A stretch of DNA of 40,308 nucleotides from Ettlia oleoabundans (Eukaryota > Chlorophyta > Chlorophyceae > Chlamydomonadales): positions 1-40,308 of the forward strand of contig JAAMXP010004074.1 of assembly GCA_019693395.1 (NCBI GenBank), written 5' to 3'. Positions 9,784 to 22,176 of this stretch are shown here, piece by piece; position 1 is the stretch's first letter; each line of letters begins with the position of its first letter. The notes under the pieces are model-generated. The model searched no databases and was not told the origin of the DNA. It worked only from the letters and a program-made list of their open reading frames with translations. Position numbers and translations under genes: made by a program.

Positions 9784-12700
9784 CTAGCCCAGCTGCTGCA
9801 AGCTGACCTCCACGCAGGCTGCCGACGATAACTCCTGTGCCATGCCGTTGCAACCCTCAGGTTGCACCAGAATTGTTGCCGCCGTGGCGTCCAAGGGAAT
9901 GGGGACATTCGTGAGCCAGTAAGCGGGTCGGACGGCGGTGCCCAGCCAGATAAAATCTGCCTTACCGCAGCCGCGGAAGGCACACCAGATGTGGTAGTAC
10001 CGAATAGAGAAGCCGTCATCAGGTGGCTGCCACATTAGCTGCCCCGACATCGTGTAAACAGGGCCATGTGCAACAGACGGCGGCGATAGCTGCAGGCCGC
10101 TGTAGGCAACCTGCTTCACGCTGCCTAAAGCTGATGATGGACCGCCACTAAATAACACCTCCTCGATGCACAACTCGCCTGCAACCATAACATGCCCAAG
10201 TCAGCAGCAATCAACTGGGTGCTTGCATTTTTGGAGCTGATGCGGGACAATGTAGCTTATTCTCTCTTCCTGGCCGCACATCATATTGCAATGCCCACAG
10301 ACTACTTGCCTGGCATGCCAACACCACTAGCTACTCACCAAGGTGGAGTTTAAAGGGTGCAGGATCAGCGCCCCCTGTGCACCCCCCTCCCACCAAGAGC
10401 ACGTCAACACCAGTCAGCAGCAGCTCCGGGATGCTGCCATCAACATTTGCTGCGGATTCTGCTATGGGCCGTAGGCAAAACTTAGACGTCACCCACTGCG
10501 ATAAGGCTGCTGCTGGCATTACTGCAACAGTTTCGGCAATGCCTTGTTGCTCTTGCACCACATGCGTGCTGCTGCATGGCTGAACGCTAGTGCATGCGAA
10601 GGCAAATGACGTGCTGGTCCCAATGTTGACGACTCGGCTCTCACTGGGCTGGCTCTGGAGGGCGGCTGGCAGCTGGAGAAAGCAGCTTTCCTCCACCTGC
10701 CTACTGCTATCTGTATAAGCGTCAACTTTGAAATAGGCCAGCTGCAGCCTCAGCATGAGCTCCACCCCTTCAGCTTGGGTGCTGGTAAGCCTCACCCACA
10801 CCCCCGCCACAGGCAGCGGCACTGCGGTGCGGAACAGCTGCACTGTTGCTCGCTGGCCGGGCTGCAGGCTGCCACTCAGGAGCACGCTGGCACCGCGGCT
10901 GAATGCAAGCTCTTGGCTGATGTCAGCATGCACGTTACTGCAGCTGTCGCTGCTGGCGTTACTGCCGTTGCCTGCGGGATGCTCTCGCTGTTCCAGCGCC
11001 TGGTTGCTTCGCTGGTTGGCTATGGCTGGGTGGGGGCCTTTGGTGGCAGACCCCTCCAAAACCGTCCGGCTATCCTCTTCCTGGCCACGAGTCAGCTGCA
11101 CACGTAGCAGTGGCTGCAGCGACTGCAGGCTCAAGTTATACCAGGGGCATGCGGATAGCTGCCGCCCTGCCAGGTACATGCTGCGGCCGCTGCCCGGGCT
11201 GAAATCGCTATAAAGCGGCAGCTGCTGAGCAATAACCCTAGGAAAGCCACTGCCAAGGCATTCAGTGCCGCTGCTGCCGTTGGTGCTGCAGCCAACCTCC
11301 CACGCCCTCTCGATGCGGTTCCAAAAGCGGTCATCACGCTGTCGCCAACATCCCGGCGCGCCAGGCCCGCAATCCCCCTCAAATGGCCAGCCCGTGGCGA
11401 ACAAGGCGGCTGCATGACAGCAGCCAGATTGCAAAGATAGCACTTTATGTTGATCAGACATTACTCCCGACACCACCCAAGGGCGCCGTCTTGACAAGCA
11501 GAAAGCTCTGCGAACACTTTGAAGCAGCAAGGACCCAAGCAAGCCAGTCCAGCAGGCGGCAAACGTAAGGCGCTGCTGTCCAACTGTTGCGCCAACGGCA
11601 GCACAATACCTCCACCAAGCTAGAATAGTAAGCACAGCCCGTTATGAACACCCCCCCCATGATGAACAGACTCACCTGATAGGCCCTGCTCAAGGCAGGC
11701 GTTGAGTGCGATATCGCAGGCAAAGCCACCACCACCAAAGGTACCACGGCCAAAGCAATCGATGCCCATGTATACATCTGCACACCGCTCGCCAGCCTGC
11801 AGCAGCACCTGCCACCCGCGGCTGCTCACAGTCAGGGATACATTCTTGGTTGCACTGGCATGAGACAGGGTGGATGCGGGGGAAGAGCTTGATGTACGTA
11901 CAACACAGTGAGTGCAACACTCATGGACAAGTGGCGTCTGATGGGAGAAGCGCACCTCCCGCCGCACCCTAGCCGGTGTGCTCGCTTTCCACGTATAATT
12001 GATCCAGATTGCGTCGCAGGCATCAAAGAATGGTCTGCTGGGGGAAAGGTGAGGCGGCAGCAAATGCCATAGTAGGACACACTGGAACTGTGATACTATG
12101 CATGCTGAAGTGTGTCAAGCATGGATGACAGCCAGCAAATGTGAATGCATGTGGCAGATGAGTGGCTGGGACAGTGTGACACTAAGATAGCAGTCAATGG
12201 TCGATTTCACAGGAAAGGAAGGGATAAATGCAGCACATGCTTGCAGGCCTGCCCATGTGCGTATCCAGCAGCACCCACCTGTTGCGCTGGTTCAGCTCAT
12301 TCTGCCACTTCAGCTTGCCCTCGACCGTGACAGCATCGTACCTGCGTGGCATCCGGCTTTTGGGTGGGCGAGGTTGACCCCTTGGTGGCGCACCAGCAAA
12401 GACAGCCAGCCAGCCCATTGTGGCAGTTGTCAACTTTGCTGGGGCTCATATGTGTTGCACAAAATAGCTCTGTTGCGAGCCCCCGGCCTGTTTGTGAGTG
12501 CGAGTGCTGCGCTGGAAACAGGTGCAGCAGCCAACAGTGGCAAGGCACCCACCAAATGACCTGGCTCCAGCCGGGTGCCACCTGGCGCATCAGCTCAGTC
12601 AACACCCTGCACATACAAGCAAGCCAGCCAGGCAAGTTAGCCGCTTCTTGGATGCAAACTGCAGCCTTGCTGTGGCTGGGTAGCTGGGCCACGCTGGCAG

Positions 12701-13430
12701 GTGGCTACAGGGTGCAGACAGGCAGTAGCCGCCTGGGCAGCGGGCGCAAGGCGCCTGGCCACCCACTCGAGGAAGTGCAGCAGGTTGGGAATGTGTTTAC
12801 GATCCATACGGTTCTCAATGTTGATCAACCAGCCCTCGAAGCCATAGTGCCCTGCGATGGCTGCCAGCCGCTGAGCAGCCGCCTCTGCCGCCTCTACACT
12901 CCCGAACAGATGAGCGCAGGCAGCGGCACCCGCATCCCATTCGGTGATCAGCGTCCCAAGCACTCGCACGCCATGTGTGTGCGCGGCATTAATCCAGCCG
13001 GGTGGTGGGATTGTTATGAGGCGGTGGCTGAAGTAAGTAAAGGTGTCGAGGGTGTGCCAGTGACGGAGGTGGTAGTAATCAGCATCACAGCCGCCCTGTA
13101 CCCAGCGGTCTTCTGCGTAGCCGCCGGCCATGTCATGACATGCCAGCAGGCGTGGCCCGCTTTCCAAACCATCAGGACAAGTGCCATTGTGCTGCAGTGG
13201 GCATTAAAGAACAGGGCTGCAAGGTAAGGCAACTATGAGACGACCGCGCCCGACCGGTAGGTGACGCTGCAGGCCGACAGCTGTTTCACACTGGACGGTC
13301 CCACCTCGCGTCTGTCAGGCAGATGCACATGCCCCCAACAGTGCTCATCGGTAGGGCCCGGTTCCCAAGCCAGTAGAGCCTCTGGGGAGTCCAAGGGCTG
13401 GGCTTGCGGCGGGCAACCAGCTTCCGACAT
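9784..13430 (-). CDS. ENGASE: Cytosolic endo-beta-N-acetylglucosaminidase, GH85
   Basis: Exons 13430-13305, 13191-12767, 12606-12553, 12341-12279, 12034-11956, 11796-11676, 11409-10339 and 10178-9784 join in frame to 777 residues. The GH85 barrel shows a conserved LLAWEP opening, CHDMAGGYAEDRW, FSHRLITIPPPGWINAAH and LGTLITEWDAG. The active-site segment is GFEGWLINIEN, with the oxazoline-stabilising Asn at 166 and the acid/base Glu at 168. Later come VIWYDAVTVEGKLKWQNELN and ADVYMGIDCFGRG. The rest is a beta-rich C-terminal region with a Ser/Asn-rich linker. The enzyme cuts the chitobiose core of free or misfolded-protein N-glycans, leaving one GlcNAc. No signal peptide is visible, as expected for the cytosolic form. 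The length is close to animal and plant ENGases. The 159-bp intron 11955-11797 is stop-free and a multiple of three; I splice it out because ENGases run directly from the NYxW segment into AGERxADVY. Confidence 0.93.
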
Positions 13431-13646
13431 CGATCTGTCTATGTAGATAGCATATGGGGTTCTGGAAGGCGGTGATCACGCTTCCAAGACGAAGCCTGTT
13501 CAGAAAAGTACAGTAGTACCTCTGGCTGGCGTTCAGCGAGGCTAAATCGCGGCCTACGTCTCCACATATATCGTTCACACCCCTCAAGATCACGAGTGGC
13601 AAGGGTTTCCTCTTACATAGCTGGCACCGACCCATCTCATTCCGGC
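13431..13646. promoter_or_regulatory. Short shared promoter region of ENGase (-) and cysteine hydrolase (+)
   Basis: Only 216 bp separate the two divergent start codons, so both 5' UTRs and core promoters must fit here. I saw no TATA box or strong motif. The short spacing suggests a bidirectional promoter. Confidence 0.5.
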
Positions 13647-14582
13647 ATGGCGGCAACCATAAACACGGGCAAATGTGGAGATGAAAGTGGAGTTCTTATA
13701 GTCATTGATATGCAGGTAGATGATTCCGTAAAACAATTTGACCTACAGCTTCTGGCAGGGAGCGTGCCATTTGCCGCACCCTTGACTTTTGGCCTCATTA
13801 TTTTTGGCCTCAACATTGGCCTCCGCCCTCATCTGCTGCCAATTTTGCAGAATGATTTCTGTTTGCCAGATGCGGTGCTGTGTGTCAAGGGCGCAATGGG
13901 ATGCCTTGGCAAGGTTATTGAAGCAGTGGAGCTTGCACGGCGCAAACAAGTTCCAATCATTTGGGTGGTCAGGGAGCACGATCCTGAAGGTAAACAACGA
14001 CAAGATTGCAAGCACAAACATCAGTCTGGGTCCAGCATTGGGCGCCCTGCTTGCTGATTGCAGGAGTTGACGTGGAGCTGTTCCGACAACCCATGTTCAA
14101 GCAGGGGGCTCCTAGCTGCGTAAAGGGAACGCCAGGAGCACAACTTGTTGAGGGCCTGGCGGTTCAGCCTGGCGAACGTGTTGTGGTGAAGAAGCGGTTC
14201 AGCGCATTTTTTGACACAGATCTGGACAGGGTTCTCAGGTTGGCACCGCCGCAGGGATCTTAGTTGCATTGGCTTGTTCTGGCGCATCAGCCACTGCACA
14301 TTGCATGTCTTCCACCCTTTGGTCTCCTGCGCCCCTGTCATCCAAGCCAGGCGCATGCAGGTGAAACATGTGGTCCTATGCGGGGTGCAAACCCCAAACT
14401 GCATTCGCGGCACAGCATGGGATGCAGTTGCGCTGGACTACCCGCAGGTCACTGTACTGTCAGATGCCACCGCATCTGCAACAGAAGAGGTGCAGCATGC
14501 CAATCTCTATGACATGCGGCAGGTGGGTGTGGCAACACCCACTGTGGCAGACTGGGCAGCGCAGTTGGGAGCGGCATCTTGA
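13647..14582 (+). CDS. Isochorismatase-like cysteine hydrolase
   Basis: Exons 13647-13715, 13851-13989, 14064-14238 and 14351-14582 join in frame to 204 residues, the usual size for a single-domain isochorismatase-fold enzyme. The catalytic triad is visible: Asp21 in LIVIDMQNDF (the exon 1/2 junction falls inside this motif), Lys112 in VVVKKRFSAF, and the nucleophile Cys145 in CGVQTPNCIRGTAWDA. These are the hallmarks of the PncA/isochorismatase superfamily, which hydrolyses amides (nicotinamide, ureidoacrylate, biuret) or isochorismate. The GVQTPNC version with RGTAWDA resembles plant and bacterial enzymes annotated only as cysteine hydrolases, so I leave the substrate open. No transit peptide is obvious, and cytosolic location is inferred. 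The frame is open for some codons upstream of the chosen ATG, but no earlier ATG exists in it. Confidence 0.92.
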
Positions 14583-15155
14583 AGTTTGGGACCTAACCAC
14601 AGTGCATCTTGAACAAATTAAACGTCATTTCCATGCCACTCTTTTTACCCCCAGCTTGTTTGTCCCTGTGCGGGATCAGCTGTCATTTACGACAAACCCA
14701 AAGCCCAACTGCCCTTGAGTGAAGCCAGACCCTTTTTGCTGGCCCAATTTGCAAATCTGTTATTAGCAACTGCAAACCTGTCGGCTGGCTTATAGATGCT
14801 GCAAGTCTTGTTGCATGCCACCCCCTTATTTCTGCGGCAAGGTTCACACGCTGGCGCCTCCGGCACTGGCAGGGCAGAGAGTTGAGTCACCATAACTCAC
14901 CTGCATTAGCAGCCCTGCATAATGCATCTCGGGTGCAGCAGCTGGCTTTGACGTTGTTTCCCTACAGAACGCTCTTGTTTTCGGCCTGCGTGCATGCTCC
15001 GCCACCGCTTTCTGCGTCAGCCCTTGTGGGCCCCATGAGCCCCCAGCATGCCAGGTCAGCAGTAGGCGCCCAAATGGGTGCGTTTTCCGGAACCATAGAT
15101 GTTATTTATAATGGGTTTGCTGTAACGGAAGCCCCCCTGGTTGGACCTCGCCACC
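14583..15155 (+). promoter_or_regulatory. Intergenic region before the Gln/Ala-rich protein gene
   Basis: This 573-bp region holds the hydrolase 3' UTR and the promoter of the next gene, both on the plus strand. No coding exon is supported. It ends in GCCACC directly before ATG 15156, a textbook strong initiation context. A TGTAA at 15121-15125 is too close to the next start to be a confident signal for the upstream gene. Confidence 0.45.
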
Positions 15156-18100
15156 ATGGCCGAAGCGGCGGGGAGTGTAGGCGCCCTGCCGGCCGCGTCG
15201 TCCTCCCATAACACTCACAATACAAGCGATAGTCTGCAGCAGCAGGGTGGGAGCGTAAACTGGGACCAGGGCGCCAATGCACAGAGTCCGGTGAGCGGGT
15301 TGCAGAAGGCAGGCAGCGTGCCAGCACCCTCAAATTGGGGTCAATCCGTGGGCGCAGCACCCCGAGCCAGCCAGCGAACCAACTTCAACTGCTGATTTGC
15401 TGCGCGCCTCTGTTGCTTGCAGCGAGTGCCAAGGAGCCAGATCAGTCGCGCTCACCCGGCTCACAATGCTGGGTTTGGCGAGCGCACTTCGGCTGTGCTG
15501 TCCGCCCTGTCGGGGGACGATGAGACAGCTCTGTCGGCGGCGGAGGCCGCAGGTGTGGGCACCGTCCTTTGATTTTCTCCTGTGCCTTTCAGGCTTTCCG
15601 CCTGGTGGTGGACTTGTCAGCAATGTTCAAGGTTCAAACTTGACGAGAGGCTGCATGACTAGTCAACACCAGACCAGCTAGTATTGGAGTGTTGCTGCTG
15701 TTCCTTGCTGACCCGGTGCACAAGCAGAACGCAGGCATTCAGGGTTACATGTGACTGTTGCCCCTGCTTGTTACTATTGCGCCACTTTGTTCGCAGGTGA
15801 ACACACATCGGAACCCCAAGATTATGTTGGCGGCATTGGGGAGGCACAGGGCGAGGTAGCAGCAGCTGGTGGCGGCCCCGGTGGCGTTGTGCCAGGAGGC
15901 GGCCATGCAGCCGCCGTGCCGCAGCAACCCGCACATAGCCTGACTGCACCTGCACCTAGGCGGGGCCGCGAATTGGCAAACTCGCCACCTGCCTCAACCT
16001 CGCCCATCTACCGTGCCAACAGTGTGGTGTCCTACACTGCAGCACCCAACAGCAAGGGACCTCCGCAGCAACAGCGTCAGGCGCAAGCGCGGCGGGGTGC
16101 AGAGACGCCCGCATCCGCGGCTGCAGGGGCACAGCTGCTGGGTTCCAGCCCCAACACCAGTCGCGGAGAAGTAGGTGTTGGGATGGCTCAGTAGCGTTGA
16201 CGCGATTGGGGCTGCATCGCTGGTATCCTAATTCATGTGTCAGCCAGCCGCAGTTGGCTAGTGCAGAGGTGGCAAACTTTACAGCGAGTCAATCCTGCGG
16301 GGCCGTTGGCTCGCTGTTTGGTGCAGCAAAATGGTGCTGTCCATGTTCTTATGCTATCTGTTCATTGCTTGCATCACGCTTGGCTGGCCTGTCTCCTGTT
16401 TCTTGCTGCTGCAGTTCTCAGCTGCAGTGCCTCAGCCGCGGGCTCCACGCCGCGCAGCCGGCGCCTTCTCTGCTGGCGGGGCAGGACTGCCGCCCACCAC
16501 GGGCCAGCGACAGGGGCTGTCACAGCATCAGCATCAGCATGCGTTGGGTCCCAGCCGGCCCTCCCTTTCTGGGACACAGTCGCATGCCGCCACTGGGGCT
16601 GCCTCCCTCCCATCCACACTGGCTGTAGCTGTAGGAGCATTTAGCCCGCCTGCAGGCCTGCTTGGCCAGCTGACCCCGCAGCATGGTGCAATGTCAGCAC
16701 CACAGCCCACGCCGCCACCGCCCTTTGGCACGCCCAGCATGGCGGGGCTGCTGCCGCTGGCAGCTAGCATGGGCCTGCCGCCTGCCCAGCTTAGCAGCAT
16801 GGCTGCAGCTCTGCTTCAAGCTCAGAACTCTGCACAGCAGCACCAATCGCGGCCAGGGCATGGGCGCCATCAGCCGCTGCAGCCGTCGCCGCTGCAGCAG
16901 CAGCAGCAGATGGCGTTGAGCCATCAGGGGACGGCAATGCCGCCCCCACGGCCCTTGCAGGCTTCACAGCAGTTGCAGCAGGCAGAGGCGCTGGAACGCG
17001 TGGCAGCAATGCTTCAGGCACAAGCTTCAGCGATTATTGGCGGCGAAGGTGATGGCGGCGGCGGAAGCAGCACTCTGCCACTCATGCAGCAGCAGCAGCA
17101 GCAGGGCGCGCAAACGCCAATGGACGGCGCGCAAGCAGCCACGTCTGCCGCCAACCCTCTTGCCTTTCAAGCGGCAGTGCGACAGCAGCAGCAGCAGCCG
17201 CATGGGGCAACTGAACAGCAGCAGGCTGCTGCCGCAGGGTCTGTAGGCGGCGCCCCTTCTTTCCAGAGCTTGGGTGCATCCGCAATCCAGGGCCACCCGC
17301 TGCCGCCGCCCTTTTACGGCACAGCAGGCCCAACAGGCACACCAGCACCTGTGCACTCGTTTGGCGGCACCCCCGCCGCGCAAGGGCCAGCTGTGCCGCA
17401 GCCCGAACCACCCACTGTACACAGCGGTGCATTTGTGGCACCAGGAACACTGCCGGCGGCGGCTGCTACGCCTCACCAGGCTGCTGTAGCTGCGCCTGCG
17501 CTTAGTGAGATGCAAGGCTCAGCCATCCAGCCTGCTCTAGCAGTGCTGGTAGATCAAGCACGTGAGGACGAGCAGCACCAGGTGCACGTCGGCAGCGGGC
17601 AGAATGGTGCGGGTGGGGCTGCAGCGGATGTGGAAGCAGAAGGAGGTGGGCACCCTGCTCTCAATGTTGAGCCTATGCAGCAGGCGACCTCCGCTGTGCT
17701 TGGCAGCGGCAACAGTAATGGTGCTGCGCGCAGTGGCAATGGCGGCCGTGCTGCCGCTGCCGCCGGCAGTGGCTTTGCCGGCCGCCCCTCGTGCTGCACC
17801 AACCCAGATGCTGATCCAGAGCAGCAGGCGGCTGAGGAGGAGCGGAGGCGGCATGCCGCCGACCCGCCACGGCCACAGGCGGCGGTGATCGTGGAGCTCC
17901 CAACCGCTGATGTAGCGGCGGCGTCGCAAGGGACTGCTGCTGTGGCTGGCCTGCACCTTGACCTGGCCGTGGCTGTTCCTCAAGAAGCCGCAATGCTGGG
18001 AGGCAACTCTACTTGCGCCGAGGCCATGGACGTTGGCGAAGGTGCGTTGCAGTAGCGCTGTCGGCTGCTGTATGCCATTTCCTGCTTGTCTGCATAGCAC

Positions 18101-21100
18101 TAAATTGGGGGTCCGTGTGCTGCATGGGTTGCGCCTTCGCTAAATGACCAACTGCAACCCACCAACAATAGCGTTTCAGAATGTTCTTCCAATTGGCGCT
18201 GTGTTGACAGTATCAGGATTGGTGGTAAGAGCCCTTCTTGCTGAGCAGGGTGCGAAGTCGTCTGAGCAAATAAGCGCTGGATTTCTGTATGTAAATGCTT
18301 GTTCTCATTGTAAGTTTACTTGCAGAGGATGATGACGATGCGATGGAGGTTCAGCAAGCTGCTGCCGACGGGGAGGGCCAGGGCGCGCACCTGCCGCCGG
18401 CTCCCCACGGTGCAGCATCCGTCATGGCAACCCTGATCACCGACAATGGCGGCGGGCGGTCCGAGGGTGACACAGAGATGCAGCAGACGGCTTCAGGGCC
18501 CAGCAGGCGCAAAGCGAGGGCAGCGCGGGTGCGGCTCAATGGGTGGCCTGTGGCAGATTCAGTGTGCTAGGGTGCTTGCCACTGCTGCATGAGACAGTGT
18601 TTGGATGCCAAGTGGCAGCCCCTGCTCGCACTGCAAATGCCGCTGTGTTCGCCTCTGTGAACCTCTTCAACTGTTGTCTTGGGCCTCACTCCTGCCTCAT
18701 ATGCCCCGTGCAGTCACCTTCACGCTCCTTGGCTGAGCCAGCTGTGGCAACAGCACACAACACCGGGGCCCGCAGCGGCAGCGCTCACACCGGCGGCGGC
18801 ACCACAACTCAACCCAGCCAGCAGGGCCCCGTCACCAGCAACCAGGGGCAGCTGGCAAATAATCTCAGCAGCCTTGCAACCCTGAGCACTGGCAATGGCG
18901 AGCGGACGGGCGGGTCTGTGGAGATGAGCGCACTACCCAGCCAACAGCAGCAACCGCAGCCTGCCACGTCAGCACCTGCCGCCCTTGGCTCCGCAGCAGC
19001 AGCAGCGCCATCCCAGGCTGCACCTGGAACAACCTCTCCGTCGCCAAGTGAGGCAATGGGTGAAGCTGGGCCGCCCTTGGGTGCCGGCACGGGGCCGGCG
19101 GGAGCAGGCATGGCGCAAGCAGCAGCCAGCGCACCCGCTGATGTGCCTCTGCAAGCACACATGCAGCAGCCTGCCGCTGGACTAGCAACCCCCATGGCTC
19201 AACCTGCGGGTAGTGCTTCGATGTCCGGGCAGGGCGACACACCAGGCCAACCGTGCTATGCCGGTGCCGTGCTGCCCCAAAGCAGCGCTGCTGCGGCGCC
19301 CATTCTAGGAAGGGCCCAGCAGCAGCAGCAGCCTTCGCATATGGCGGGCGGCAGTGGGACGCTGCCACTGCACGCCAGTCATTATGCGGGCAATGATGGG
19401 GCTATGCCGCTTACAGATGCCCGCTCACGCAGCCAAGGTGAGCACTGCACTGGGCTCATTGCTGAACGCGCGCTGCAAACGGCGAGCTGCATGGGTTGGC
19501 TCGGCGAACCACTGTCTTAAAGCTGTTCACAGTAGCTGGGCTGCTGCTGTCCTTAACCCCAAGCTTGCTTCCAACTGGACTTGAAGAGGCATGCAGAGTG
19601 GCAATGCATGCACAACTCACCAATTCATTATCGATTGTTTTTTGTTGCGCCCTTTCGGTTGCAGGCGCCGCTGCAGCGGCTGCAGCGGGCGGACGGGCGA
19701 CTGCAGCAGGGCCCGCTGGTGCGGTTTCAGCGTTGGAAGGCATGGGCAGCCCAGCTGGAAGCACTCTTGCTGAGGCGGAGGCAGAGCTGCGTGAGAGCGG
19801 CGGAACAGCACGTGCCACCATACTGGCCGGCGCAGCGCACTCCATCCTTACCACGGCTGCCGGCGCTGCAGGTGTGTACAGTCCATCTGGCAGCTGTGCA
19901 TGGCTGTGCCGTCTTCAAGCCATGCTTGTGTCAGGTGCTCATGAGGATAGCTTGCACAGCCAAGTTGCACATCGTGCAACAGTGGCTAGCAGTTACTCGT
20001 GTTGGGTTTGATGCTCAGGGAGGTGATTGCTTGAGCTGAGCCTGCACACTTACATGACTGCCCCATGATTGCCTGCACCTAAACTGGGCTGTTCTCTGGC
20101 TGCAGGCGAGGGTGAGGCAATGGACGAGGGTGGAGAGGCTCTGAGCCCCTTGGTGCCGGCAAAGCATGTGGCGGCACATCCTGCACCTGGCGTGCATGCA
20201 GAGACCAGTGCTAGCCCGCTGCCAGGAGCAACGCCGCATAGCGGCAGCGTGGGCCTGCCGCCTGCACTGCCTGCAACAGGGGCTGGCGGCTCCATTCTTG
20301 CTGCAGAGGCCACCGCCGCCAGCTCTGCCAAGACCTCCCAGCAGCGGCGCCAGCTGCAGAACGGCTACACACGGGGGAAGCCTGAGCAGGGTGTGGCGGC
20401 AATGAACGGCTTTGCCTCGCCCATTGACCACAGCACCATGGCAGTCGACCTGGCACCAGCTGGCGGCAACTATGATGCGCCCCAACCCAGCGCCTCTGGC
20501 CAGCCCAGCAGCCTGCCGCCGGCGGGCGCTGTGGCGGCGGCTCTTGCAGCTCTGGAAGAGCAGCAGGCGGCGCAGAATGGCGGCGTCTACCTCACTCCCC
20601 CACCTGCAGCAAGAGAGCTTGGGGAGCTCTACCATGCCCTGCAGCAGCAGCAGCAGGTGGGTGGGAAAACACTCGCTCACACTGGTCGAGATGTATTGAA
20701 ATTGGATGCCCCAACTATCGGCGCAGCTGGCCCTGCTTGCGATTTCTTTACGCTGCGCATCCAAACTGAACTTGGGCAACACGCATGGTATTGATGCTTG
20801 CAGTTTGCACTTGCTTTATTTGCAGAACGGCTACGCCACACACGCCAACAGTGCCATTGGCAACAGCCATCACCACCAATTGGCGCACAGCAGCCCTGGT
20901 GCGGCTACAGTTGCCCCCTTCTCTGCCGTGCTATCATGCATGCCCATGTGCTGGGTCTGCAAAATGCAGCAAAACCATTGCAGTATGCCACTTACGCCTG
21001 CTTGCGTGCTTGCGCGGCGGCGCTTTTTCACCACTGTTGTCTTTGTTGCTGCCCAGCTCCTGGCAGGCCCCTGCTTCCTGCCCTCTCTGCTCACCGTGCC

Positions 21101-21305
21101 ACAAAGCTGGTCCAACCTCTGCAAATCTTCCAATTTCTGCCTCCCCACTTCGTTCCTCCTTGCAGATCGCGAGTTGACGTCCCCCTCCCGCCTCATCACA
21201 CATGATTCAACCGCCGGTGGCAGCAGCAGCCAGCAGCGCAGTAAGCAGGCCGCCAAGCGGCGGCGCACATCTGCGGGGCCGGCTGGCAGCACACAACGTA
21301 CCTGA
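15156..21305 (+). CDS. Large Gln/Ala/Pro-rich, probably nuclear protein of unknown function
   Basis: Ten exons (15156-15290, 15423-15552, 15797-16170, 16415-18041, 18326-18528, 18714-19437, 19665-19871, 20106-20656, 20826-20898, 21166-21305) join in frame to 1387 residues. Almost all of it is low-complexity Ala, Gln, Pro, Gly and Ser, with Gln tracts such as MQQQQQQG and LQQQQQMA. Features that stand out are a less biased segment at about 46-88 (GFGERTSAVLSALSGDDETAL), proline-rich patches, an acidic patch EDDDDAMEV near 756, and a basic C-terminal KQAAKRRRTS with KRRR at 1372-1375 that reads as a nuclear localisation signal. There is no DNA-binding or catalytic domain that I recognise. The composition fits a transcriptional co-regulator or condensate-forming scaffold; that is inference. 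Individual exon edges in the low-complexity parts are less certain than the overall frame, which is consistent at all nine junctions. Confidence 0.75.
16895..16909 (+). repeat. (CAG)5 microsatellite in coding sequence
   Basis: Five pure CAG units code for glutamines in the large Q-rich protein. A longer (CAG)6 run lies at 17087-17104 in the same exon. Pure runs are prone to slippage. Confidence 0.9.
17087..17104 (+). repeat. (CAG)6 microsatellite in coding sequence
   Basis: Six pure CAG codons give a six-Gln tract after LPLM. Mixed CAG-rich stretches continue around 17185-17230. Confidence 0.9.
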
Positions 21306-22137
21306 CTGGGCCAGTTTGGTGTGCCCTCCGCTGCCCTGCTGCCCTCCCTTGCCGCAAACAAAAATTGCTGCCAGGCTGTCCGCTTCTGTCCATCACCCAA
21401 CCCTTGCCCCTTCTGCTTGTGCCCCCTGAGCGCTTGCTCTGAAAGGTTTTCCGCCCAGCCTCCTGCAGTACCCACAGACTTTCTTACTAGTGCCTCTCCC
21501 TTTTCCACTGCGTCTGTGTCAGCCAGCGACCTACTGGCTTGGGAGTGATACTTTCTTCTTTGTTGCTTGTCCTTCCCTTTCTGTGAGGCACGTGCGCGCA
21601 GACGCCAGCTGGGCACATGTGCCAGGGTCTTGGCGGGGTCTTCCCCACGATTTATATCTCTCGGCCGACCCTTCCAACTTTGTTTGAGACCAGCCCGGAG
21701 CCTTGATTTCTCACCACCTCTTGTAGATCGCGCTCCTGTTGAGCCTGTCCCTCTTCTGAGCACCAGTTGGCGCCCTCCTGCAACGAACCGTCAACTGCCT
21801 GCGCCCTTGCCACCCCACACACAATACCTGCCCTCCCCCTTGCTGGCCCAGCCCTCTTGTTCCCCACCGTGGCACCGTCTGCTACTGCCCACCGCACTTT
21901 TCAACTCTTGCACCCCAACCATATACCCACACAACTTTCAACATATGACACATTAACCAATTTACGGCCCCGTGTCAACCCTGGCAGCAGCGCAGCTGAA
22001 GCCGCTGTAGCACCCTGCTATCCTGTTCTCCCCCTGCTCTTTTCCTTGTGTGATTCTCTGGTCTCCCCCTTGTGTTCTTTCCAGAAGCACTGCGGTTGTT
22101 AGGCATGGACTGGCCTGGCTTCCCGTTGTTGCTTGTT

Positions 22138-22142
22138 TGTAA
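22138..22142 (+). terminator. Candidate TGTAA polyadenylation signal, Q-rich gene
   Basis: This is the only TGTAA I found on the plus strand between the stop at 21305 and the convergent gene. Its position right before the NAA40 tail supports it. Confidence 0.4.
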
Positions 22143-22176
22143 CTGATTTAGTTCCACACAGGCCACAGACCAACTG

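Noticed and set aside
13345..13656. Minus-strand open frame extending upstream of ENGase
   Set aside because: It is in a different frame from the conserved LLAWEP start and overlaps the promoter region.
16331..16414. Upstream ATG with a hydrophobic leader before the largest Q-rich exon, resembling a signal peptide
   Set aside because: It lies in the intron ending TTGCTGCTGCAG at 16414; the exon before joins in phase, so the leader is not translated.
20870..21763. 297-codon antisense frame over the end of the Q-rich gene
   Set aside because: It is a shadow of a C/T-rich region on the other strand; Arg/Gly/Ala-biased with no family resemblance.
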